Positions 1 through 5,315 of a stretch of 7,693 nucleotides of DNA are shown piece after piece. A program made the position numbers and the translations under genes. Origin of the DNA: Phycisphaeraceae bacterium (GTDB lineage: Bacteria > Planctomycetota > Phycisphaerae > Phycisphaerales > Zrk34). The number at the start of each line of letters is the position of its first letter. The stretch's first letter is position 1. The stretch lies in assembly GCA_028281485.1 (NCBI GenBank), contig JANQJT010000247.1, forward strand, positions 1 to 7,693, written 5' to 3'. Below the pieces are notes generated by a model, which worked only from the letters and a program-made list of their open reading frames with translations, had not been told where the DNA came from and did no database searches.

Positions 1-356
1 ACGCCACCGTCGACGACCTGCCCACCCCCATCGGCTTCGGCCTCGTCGAAGCCCTCTCCAGTCACCACGAAGACGCCGACGCGCGACGCATCAAGTACAC
101 CTTCCACGGCCGCGCCGCAAAGCCACGCGTCGACCGCTTCTACGCCAACCAGATGCCCCTCAAGGGCTGGCAACTCGTCGAACGCAAGGCCTCCCTCGGC
201 ACCTACACCCTACAGTTCACCAAAAACGACGAGCGATGCGACGTACGCATCACCACCGCGCTCGGCATCGCGCGCAACCGAACCAGCATCACCGTCCGCG
301 TCGAACCCATCGACAGCGACTCACTGATTCCCAACCTCAACATCCTGACCGACTAA
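1..356 (+). CDS. Conserved hypothetical protein, C-terminal part (5'-truncated by the window)
   Basis: The reading frame is open from the left edge (first full codon at position 3) to a TAA at 354-356, giving 117 visible residues; the start lies outside the window. The visible part runs DLPTPIGFGLVE, a stretch with several charged residues, YTFHGRAAKPRVDRFYANQM, PLKGWQLVER, then YTLQFTKNDERCDVRIT and a final alternating beta-rich strand. This pattern (a 'pVPxGF' opening, an xYxGxA...FYxxQMPxxGW core and an LxFxKxxExCxVxI strand) resembles a small alpha/beta domain I associate with uncharacterised, often lipoprotein-like planctomycete proteins. I cannot name a function. A lipobox or signal peptide, if present, would be outside the window. 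It ends 8 nt before the membrane protein at 365, so the two are probably cotranscribed. Confidence 0.75.
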   Translation, partial: ATVDDLPTPIGFGLVEALSSHHEDADARRIKYTFHGRAAKPRVDRFYANQMPLKGWQLVERKASLGTYTLQFTKNDERCDVRITTALGIARNRTSITVRVEPIDSDSLIPNLNILTD

Positions 357-364
357 GCACCACC

Positions 365-1123
365 ATGGACAAGCAACACAAAGAAGAGCTGCAACAAAAC
401 GACCTCCAGGAGTTCATCACCCACTTCGGCACCTTCTGGTCCAGGCACGGCACCAGCATCCTCGTGGTCATCCTCGTCGCACTCGGCACCGCCGTCGCCG
501 TCAACTACTTCAAGACACGCGAGGCCAAGGCCAACGACGCGGCCCGCGCCGAACTCGCCGGCCTGCTCAGCAACGACCCCACCCAGCAGACCAGCCCCGA
601 GGCCAAGATCCTCTTCGCCAACGACCACGCCGATCAGCCCGGTTTCGCCAACCACGCCCTCCTCGCCGCCGCAACCCAGCTCCACAACGAGGCCCTCACC
701 GGCGATAACACACCCGACCCCACCCTCACCGAACTCTCGGAAGAAACCACCAAGCGCCTCGAGGCCGCCGCCAAGCAGTACCGCAAGATCATCGACAACC
801 CCCAAGCCGCCGAACCCTCCGTCTACAAGCTCAAGGCCCGGCTCGGACTCGCCTCGGTCTACACCACGCTCGGCGACACCGACAACGCCGCCAAGCAGTA
901 CCAGCTCGTCCAGGACGAGGCCGGCGGCTTCACCAGCTTCGCCGCCACCGCCAAGCGCAAGGCCGATCAACTCGAAGACCTCGCCCAACCCCTCTCCTTC
1001 CGACCCACTCCGCAGAGAACCTTGCTCGGCAACGAGGTCATTCCCGACGTCGCCGATCCCTTGCAACCGGCCGACACCGAGTCGCCCGCCGACGGCGCCG
1101 CCGATCCCACTGAAGCCCCATGA
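365..1123 (+). CDS. Single-pass membrane protein with YfgM/TPR_21-like tetratricopeptide region
   Basis: The protein has 252 residues. A short charged cytoplasmic N-terminus (1-29) is followed by one hydrophobic segment (about 30-49, TSILVVILVALGTAVAVNYF) and then an exported helical region. Residues about 120-210 contain TPR-like helix pairs (AAAKQYRKIIDN; LGLASVYTTLGDTDNAAKQY). The tail is Pro/Ala/Asp/Glu-rich. This order matches the TPR_21/YfgM type, where the E. coli member is an ancillary SecYEG-associated protein in periplasmic chaperone traffic; that role here is inference. I chose ATG 365 because the frame upstream of it (possible ATG at 236) overlaps the previous gene and encodes an Arg/His-rich stretch typical of a shadow frame. 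No clear Shine-Dalgarno is visible. The TGA stop overlaps the next ATG (ATGA, 1120-1123), suggesting translational coupling to rluD. Confidence 0.85.
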   Translation: MDKQHKEELQQNDLQEFITHFGTFWSRHGTSILVVILVALGTAVAVNYFKTREAKANDAARAELAGLLSNDPTQQTSPEAKILFANDHADQPGFANHALLAAATQLHNEALTGDNTPDPTLTELSEETTKRLEAAAKQYRKIIDNPQAAEPSVYKLKARLGLASVYTTLGDTDNAAKQYQLVQDEAGGFTSFAATAKRKADQLEDLAQPLSFRPTPQRTLLGNEVIPDVADPLQPADTESPADGAADPTEAP

Positions 1124-2334
1124 CCGCAGCGCCAGAAGATCCCGACTCACTCAACCCAAACGATGACGACCGCGAACTCGACACGCCCGACGTGATCGAA
1201 GAGTCCGACGGTGCGCAACACCGCCGCTTCCGCATCCACCGCGACATCAAGAAACGGCTCGACCGCTACCTCACCACCCGCTTGCCCGGCCTGTCACGCT
1301 CGCGCCTCCAGAAACTCATCAACGAAGGCGCCGTCACCGTCAACCAGCGCATCCCCAAGTCCTCCACCGTCATCCGCGACGGAGACGTGATCGACGTCGT
1401 CGTCCCACCGCCGCCGCTCAAACAGATCCCCGCGGAAGACATCCCCCTGTCCGTCCTCTACGAGGACGAACACCTCATCGTCATCAACAAGCAGGCCAAC
1501 CTCATCGTCCACCCCGCCCGCTCCAACCTCTCCGGCACGCTCGTCAACGCCCTGGCATGGCACTTCAAAGACGTCAACGAGAACGGCCTGGAAGCCCTCT
1601 CCTCCATCGGCGTCAGCGAGTTCCGCCCCGGCATCGTCCACCGACTCGACAAGGACACCACCGGCGCGATCGTCATCGCCAAGACCGACGAGGCCCACTG
1701 GCGGCTCGGCCGCATGTTCGAACAACGCACCGTCCAGAAGTACTACCTCGCCATCGTCCACGGCGAGATGAAACCGCCCGGCGGCGTCATCGATCAACCC
1801 ATCGGAAAACACCCCGCCGTCACCGAGGCCTACGCCGTCCGCAACGACGGACAGGGCAGAGACTCGGTCACCCTCTACCGCGTCCGCGAGGTCTTCGACG
1901 GCTACAGCCTCGTCGAACTCGAACTCAAATCCGGCCGCACCCACCAGATCCGCGTCCACCTCACCTACCTCGGCTTCCCCATCATCTCCGACATCATCTA
2001 CGGCGGCGAACCCTTCGGCCGACCCGAACTCGACACCCCGCCCCACGCCGCCGGCGCCAAACCCCTGCTCACCTTCGCACGCACCAAACCCGACGGACAA
2101 AAGATCTGGGCCAACATCGACAAGCGCGACGACATCATCATCGATCGCCCCGCACTCCACGCCGCCACACTCGCCTTCGAGCACCCCATCACCAAAGCCC
2201 CCATGGCCTTCACCGCCCCCCTCCACGACGACATGAAAACCGTCCTCTCGCGCCTCTCCGACCTGCGCCACAAAACCGGCCCCCTCCCCGCTCAGGGCAC
2301 CGGGGTCGACATCGACCGCGTCCTGGGCCCGTAA
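1120..2334 (+). CDS. rluD: RluD-type 23S rRNA pseudouridine synthase (RluA family)
   Basis: The protein has 404 residues and isomerises uridines to pseudouridine in rRNA; RluD of E. coli acts on helix 69 of 23S rRNA. An acidic N-terminal extension (1-35) precedes an S4 RNA-binding domain at about 45-95 (RLDRYLTTRLPGLSRSRLQK... GAVTVNQ... GDVIDV). The catalytic domain follows: LYEDEHLIVINK at 113-124, the signature HRLDKDTTG at 174-182 with catalytic Asp177, and SGRTHQIRVH at 271-280. The end has the family's LHAATLAFEHP segment at 346-355. Compared with typical RluD there is a longer loop after YGGEPFG (about 300-340) and a longer N-terminus, so at 404 residues it exceeds the usual 310-330. 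Which uridines it modifies cannot be read from sequence. It is the last gene of the left operon; no intrinsic terminator follows directly, only a T6 run near 2379 without a hairpin. Confidence 0.95.
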   Translation: MTAAPEDPDSLNPNDDDRELDTPDVIEESDGAQHRRFRIHRDIKKRLDRYLTTRLPGLSRSRLQKLINEGAVTVNQRIPKSSTVIRDGDVIDVVVPPPPLKQIPAEDIPLSVLYEDEHLIVINKQANLIVHPARSNLSGTLVNALAWHFKDVNENGLEALSSIGVSEFRPGIVHRLDKDTTGAIVIAKTDEAHWRLGRMFEQRTVQKYYLAIVHGEMKPPGGVIDQPIGKHPAVTEAYAVRNDGQGRDSVTLYRVREVFDGYSLVELELKSGRTHQIRVHLTYLGFPIISDIIYGGEPFGRPELDTPPHAAGAKPLLTFARTKPDGQKIWANIDKRDDIIIDRPALHAATLAFEHPITKAPMAFTAPLHDDMKTVLSRLSDLRHKTGPLPAQGTGVDIDRVLGP

Positions 2335-2400
2335 AACCCAACCCCCTCCAACCACCAACCCATCACACACTTACAACCTTTTTTCACATTCCAACCAAAT

Positions 2401-2437
2401 ACCGATAACTAATCATTGACTTGGCCGAGCCATCGGT
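2401..2437. repeat. Inverted repeat ACCGAT / ATCGGT around the -35 box
   Basis: ACCGAT at 2401-2406 and its perfect complement ATCGGT at 2432-2437 are separated by 25 nt, giving a centre-to-centre distance of 31 bp, about three helical turns. The arms bracket the -35 box and abut the -10 box of the putative ncRNA promoter. A regulator binding both arms on one DNA face is possible. With six-base arms this could also be chance. Confidence 0.3.
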
Positions 2438-2443
2438 TAATTT
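2416..2443 (+). promoter_or_regulatory. Putative sigma-70-type promoter of the ncRNA
   Basis: A -35 box TTGACT (2416-2421) and a -10 box TAATTT (2438-2443) are separated by 16 nt, close to TTGACA-N17-TATAAT. The expected start is about 2450. This coincides with the first base (2451) of the first helix of the structured region, an agreement not used to find the promoter. The sequence is notably AT-richer than the flanking genes. The upstream 2335-2415 holds only a C/A-rich rluD tail with no gene or hairpin that I can see. Confidence 0.6.
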
Positions 2444-2449
2444 ACAGTC

Positions 2450-2741
2450 TGTAGCCACGACGCGCGGCGTTCGACCGTGCCGACCCGTAACCTACGGACA
2501 GGTCCCGGCTACCCCTGCAAGGATGCAACACCGATCTTCAGTTTCGATCGTTGCAATCTGATTCGCTGTTTGCGCCACGGACAGGGTGTTGCATTCGGAG
2601 AAAGACCTAATGCCCTTAGGAGGGGCTGTACACATAACCGGGGGGAGAAATGATGAATGGAGGGACCGGGAAGGGTGATACCTTCTCTGGGGAGGAGGTC
2701 CTAAGAGTACCGACCGATGCAAATCGGCCGGTACTTTTTTT
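2450..2741 (+). ncRNA. Candidate stand-alone structured ncRNA, unclassified
   Basis: The stretch lacks a convincing gene but starts at a good promoter and ends at a strong intrinsic terminator. Helices found by hand: P1 2451-2456/2507-2512 (GTAGCC/GGCTAC); inside it P2 2462-2467/2475-2480 and P3 2482-2484/2502-2504 stacked on 2485-2489/2493-2497, making a compact three-way junction; P4 2521-2532/2585-2596 (12 bp, one G-U); P5 2606-2610/2616-2620 (CCTAA/TTAGG); P6 2662-2667/2697-2702 enclosing P7 2668-2674/2681-2687 with a GTGATA loop; then the terminator stem. The 3' third is purine-rich with several GGAGG motifs. I see no tRNA-like CCA end or tag frame (tmRNA), no GAGGAAAGTCC core (RNase P), no GGTCCGGAAGGAAGC loop (SRP), and no end-to-end rod with a central bubble (6S). 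No + strand gene follows, so it is not a leader riboswitch of an adjacent gene. Function unknown. Confidence 0.7.
2706..2741 (+). terminator. Strong intrinsic terminator of the ncRNA
   Basis: The stem pairs 2706-2718 with 2723-2735: AGTACCG against CGGTACT, one A-C mismatch, then CCGAT against ATCGG, closed by a GCAA tetraloop (2719-2722, a stable GNRA loop). Seven T residues follow directly (2735-2741). On the opposite strand the hairpin is followed by CTTAGG rather than a T-run, so it should work as an intrinsic terminator only for + strand transcription. The GH30 stop codon (2740-2742 on the - strand) lies within the T-run. Confidence 0.92.
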
Positions 2742-4374
2742 ACCGCCGCCCCGGCACCGGCGCGTCAGGCTTCAACACCAGCGTCACCACGCTCCGCGCC
2801 GGCAGCACCACCGTCTGCCCATACGCCACCGGCCCGTGACGGATCATGTTCATCGCCGCATCACCGGTCGTCACGAAAGGCGTCAACGCACGCTTGCGCA
2901 GCAACGCCTCGCCCCCCTTCACCCCCACCGCCACGTCCCGTGTCTCGTAGTTGATCAGCACCACCACCACGTTGTTCATCCGGCGATCCAGATACGCCGA
3001 CACCATCTGCTTCTGCCCCGACGCCACCGCGTCCAGCTCATCCGATCGCTCAACACCGATCCGCACCATCCCCGGTCGCACGAATCGGCTCCACTGACCC
3101 AGCACCCACAGGTTCTTACTCGGCACCGTCGTCGACGGATCGTTCGCCTTCATCAGCGAATAACGCGTCGCCCGCCCCTCCGGCTCCCCGCCGTTGTTCG
3201 ACGCCCACCACTGCCACGCCGCCGCGTCCCCCTCGGTCAGGTCGTAATGGATCACCTTGGCGATGAACATCGCCCCACCCATTTCCGTCACAGACTCCTT
3301 GCCGTCCTTGTACCCGTCCTGCAGCAGGCAGTACTCGGTCATCCAGTACGTCAGCCGCGGGTCACCGATCTTGCGAATCCCATCGCGCACCCGCCGCCGC
3401 ACATCCACCAGCTGCTCATCCCCCTTGTCCGTGAAGTAACTGTGCCCCGCCACCGCACGCGCCACACGCGGCGAACGCGCCACATACAAAGGACTACGCC
3501 GATCCCAGAAACTCAGCTGCCGCCCCGCCTCCCTCACGTTCCAGCCGTACAACGCCTCCAGGTGTGCCGCCTCCGTGATCAGAATCTTCGCCCGCGCCCG
3601 ACGGTTCGCCAGCGCACGATCCAGCTCTTCGACGATCCGCTTGATCTGCGCGTTGTTCCACTGACTGCCCTCCTGCTTGGCCGGACCGCCCGCGTCGTAC
3701 TGCCACGCCCACTGCGGCTCGTTCACCGGCGCGATGTAATCGAAACCGATCCCCTCGTCCTCGAAGTGCCCCGCGACCGTCGCCAGGAAACGCGCAAAGT
3801 CGTCGTACGCGTCGTCCTTCAGGTTCCCCACCGGCGTCTCCTTCGCCCGGTACCCGTAGCCGCTCTTGGTCATGTAGATCGGCGGCGAGTTCGAGTAACC
3901 GATCAGCGTCTCCACCCCGTACCGGTGCGCCGTCTTCATCCACCACACCTCCCCCGCGCACGCGTCCCAGTCGTACCGCCCGTCCGGCTGCAGGAAAGAC
4001 TCCGTCCGACGCCACTCCAGCCGTATCCCGCTGTCTGCCCCACGCTCGCCCTGGTACATCGTGCCCGCACCGATCTGCACGCGGAAACACGACATCCCGA
4101 TCCCCTTCGGGTTCCCCTCTTCATCGAACTCCTTGCTGAACAGCCACTCGGCCATCTGCTCGACCGTCTCACGCGGCCAGTGCTGCGCCAGGTAACCGCT
4201 GCGCATCCCGCTCGACCCGCCGAAGTTCGCGATGCGCTGATGCGTCTGTGTCAGGTCCAGCGTGAACGTCACCTCCGGCTCGCGCTCGGTATCCGTCAGC
4301 GTCGGCGACGCCCGCGCAGCCGAAAAAACCCAACCCAACAGCGCCACCACGATCAAGCAAGCGTGTCGTCTCAT
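2740..4374 (-). CDS. Secreted glycoside hydrolase family 30 (COG5520-like)
   Basis: The protein has 544 residues. Residues 1-22 form a signal peptide (MRRHA, hydrophobic LIVVALLGWVF, then AARA before SP), so it is exported. The (beta/alpha)8 catalytic domain follows: FGGSSGMRSG (51-60), SCFRVQIGAG (95-104), YSNSPPIYMT (160-169), NLKDDAYDDFARFL (184-197), acid/base Glu219 in APVNEPQW, HSYFTD (311-316) and nucleophile Glu347 in YWMTEYC. Both catalytic glutamates are present. A beta-sandwich of the type GH30 enzymes carry follows at about 430-537. Relatives include endo-beta-1,6-galactanases, beta-1,6-glucanases and xylanases; I cannot fix the substrate, but retaining endo-cleavage of a plant or algal glycan is likely. 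It lies 60 nt downstream of mog on the same strand with no good Shine-Dalgarno; the start is chosen because the signal peptide begins there. It converges on the ncRNA. Confidence 0.94.
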   Translation of the reverse strand: MRRHACLIVVALLGWVFSAARASPTLTDTEREPEVTFTLDLTQTHQRIANFGGSSGMRSGYLAQHWPRETVEQMAEWLFSKEFDEEGNPKGIGMSCFRVQIGAGTMYQGERGADSGIRLEWRRTESFLQPDGRYDWDACAGEVWWMKTAHRYGVETLIGYSNSPPIYMTKSGYGYRAKETPVGNLKDDAYDDFARFLATVAGHFEDEGIGFDYIAPVNEPQWAWQYDAGGPAKQEGSQWNNAQIKRIVEELDRALANRRARAKILITEAAHLEALYGWNVREAGRQLSFWDRRSPLYVARSPRVARAVAGHSYFTDKGDEQLVDVRRRVRDGIRKIGDPRLTYWMTEYCLLQDGYKDGKESVTEMGGAMFIAKVIHYDLTEGDAAAWQWWASNNGGEPEGRATRYSLMKANDPSTTVPSKNLWVLGQWSRFVRPGMVRIGVERSDELDAVASGQKQMVSAYLDRRMNNVVVVLINYETRDVAVGVKGGEALLRKRALTPFVTTGDAAMNMIRHGPVAYGQTVVLPARSVVTLVLKPDAPVPGRR

Positions 4375-4410
4375 GATAAATACAGACGCCCCCCGCCCCG
4401 CGTCCTGTCA

Positions 4411-4423
4411 CGATTAATCGATT
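4411..4423. promoter_or_regulatory. Overlapping palindromes between mog and the GH30 gene
   Basis: CGATTAATCG (4411-4420) is a perfect 10-base palindrome and overlaps a second, AATCGATT (4416-4423). They lie in the 60-nt gap between mog and the GH30 gene, 37 nt or more upstream of the hydrolase start and in an AT-rich patch. They could form an operator for separate control of the hydrolase. I see no convincing -35/-10 pair for the - strand here, so the role is inferred from position only. Confidence 0.25.
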
Positions 4424-4434
4424 GCCGCGTAAAA

Positions 4435-4983
4435 TCAGACGGTCTTGCGCTCCATCAAATCCTCGATCACCACCGCAACCTCAGGCCGGCCGTCATCGAC
4501 CACCTCACCGCGCAGCGTCTCGATCGCGTGCGGCAGCACGTCTTCCAGCGCCGCCAGACACTCCGTCGCACCACGCTCCGAACCCGGCAGGTTGATGATC
4601 AGCGTGTGACGCAGCGTCCCCGCCACACCGCGCGACAGGTACGTCCGCGGCGTCTTCTCGTAACAACGCAACCGAATCAGCTCCATCAAACCCGGGTGAC
4701 GACGCTCCAACACCTCCTCCGTCGCCTCAGGCGTCACGTCACGCGGAGACAACCCCGTCCCGCCCGTTGTCAGAATCAGGTCCATGTACGGGTAGTCCGT
4801 CACCATATTCCGTATCTGCATCGTGATCGTGCGCTTCTGGTCCGGCACACACGCCGTCGCCAGCACACGCCCGTCGAACACCGCCTCCACCATCGCAGCC
4901 AACGCCGGACCCGACGTGTCCACCGTCTCGCCCCGGCTGCAGCGATCGCTCACCGTCACAAGCCCCACACGGATCGGCGTCAT
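4435..4983 (-). CDS. mog: Molybdopterin adenylyltransferase, MogA/MoaB family
   Basis: The protein has 182 residues, normal for the family. It activates molybdopterin by adenylylation in the cytoplasm, preparing it for molybdate insertion by MoeA. The MoCF-biosynthesis domain spans about 4-165: RVGLVTVSDRCSRGE (5-19), VPDQK with Asp48, LILTTGGTG (69-77), PRDVTPEAT with Asp82 (80-88) and INLPGS (130-135). Asp48 and Asp82 align with Asp49 and Asp82 of E. coli MogA, implicated in catalysis. I chose the ATG at 4983, preceded by purine-rich GAGGGGGTGGTGGG; the frame extends 40 codons further upstream but that part is Arg/Gly-rich, unlike the family, whose proteins start at this point. No other molybdenum-cofactor gene is visible. 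A MoaB-type assignment is the alternative. Confidence 0.92.
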   Translation of the reverse strand: MTPIRVGLVTVSDRCSRGETVDTSGPALAAMVEAVFDGRVLATACVPDQKRTITMQIRNMVTDYPYMDLILTTGGTGLSPRDVTPEATEEVLERRHPGLMELIRLRCYEKTPRTYLSRGVAGTLRHTLIINLPGSERGATECLAALEDVLPHAIETLRGEVVDDGRPEVAVVIEDLMERKTV

Positions 4984-5093
4984 CCCACCACCCCCTCGCC
5001 CATCTGCACAGCGCAACACAAGACCTTCCGATCGGATCGTTTCTGTCCCATACCTCGCACCTTTTCTGCCGGTCGGACCCCTCACATCCGCCG

Positions 5094-5111
5094 TTGTGAG
5101 CACAAATCATA
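5094..5111 (-). promoter_or_regulatory. Operator-like inverted repeat next to the possible mog -10 box
   Basis: TTGTG-AG-CACAA (5094-5105) is an inverted repeat with five-base arms. It lies directly downstream, in the mog direction, of the -10-like TATGAT (5106-5111, - strand), so it would cover the transcription start near 5099. A repressor site would fit this position. The -35 region is not recognisable, so the promoter call is weak. It also overlaps the alternative + strand -35 candidate TTGTGA. Confidence 0.35.
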
Positions 5112-5302
5112 CCACTTTTTAGATTCCCACGCCCAAAAACCGCGTTTAAACCCAAATACGCAGCCCCTCTGCCCACAAGACGCCGCAATCGCACATTTCA
5201 GGTCACCTCGCCCCATTTCACACGCAACACCCTCATTCCCCTCGCGACTATCCGATCAGCGGCCCGAGCGTCGAGCCGCGCCAAACCACAACGCCGTTCA
5301 TC

Positions 5303-5307
5303 AGGAG
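5303..5307 (+). promoter_or_regulatory. Shine-Dalgarno AGGAG for the coiled-coil gene
   Basis: AGGAG ends 8 nt before ATG 5316. It is the clearest ribosome binding site in the window and fixes the start of the gene at 5316. Confidence 0.8.
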
Positions 5308-5315
5308 ATCCAACC

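Larger units (their letters stand above)
4984..5315. other. Divergent intergenic region between mog and the coiled-coil gene
   Basis: This 332-nt stretch holds no gene I can support. Reading toward mog, TATGAT (5106-5111, - strand) is a near-consensus -10 box without a recognisable -35 box. It abuts the inverted repeat listed below. Reading toward the coiled-coil gene, TTGTGA (5094-5099) and TTTAGA (5118-5123) with an 18-nt spacer form a weak promoter candidate that would give a leader of about 185 nt. The stretch about 5094-5160 is the most AT-rich part. The remainder is C-rich and featureless to my eye. Confidence 0.5.

Noticed and set aside
1294..2370. A 358-codon open frame on the - strand opposite rluD
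   Set aside because: Its product is a Gly/Val/Asp-rich low-complexity chain, as expected from the complement of GC-rich coding sequence; rluD on the other strand has all family motifs.
2335..2400. Possible terminator for rluD at the T6 run near 2379
   Set aside because: No inverted repeat precedes the T-run; the stretch is C/A-rich and unstructured.
2523..2561. Short frame MQHRSSVSIVAI (ATG 2523)
   Set aside because: It has no properly spaced ribosome binding site and lies wholly within the P4 helix region.
2597..2608. GGAGAAAGACC resembling the RNase P core GAGGAAAGTCC
   Set aside because: The rest of the P4 core, including an ACAGAA-type 3' partner and end-to-end P1 pairing, is missing, and the RNA is too short after this point.
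2462..2629. tmRNA-like hints: GTTCGA in a hairpin (2469-2474) and GGGGCTGT (2622-2629)
   Set aside because: The T-arm stem would need a G-G mismatch at its loop-closing pair, no CCA end or matching acceptor strand is present, and there is no tag frame ending in an Ala-Leu-Ala-Ala type peptide before the terminator.
4984..5103. A 40-codon N-terminal extension of mog starting at 5103
   Set aside because: The extension is Arg/Gly-rich and absent from the MogA/MoaB family, whose proteins begin where the ATG at 4983 lies.
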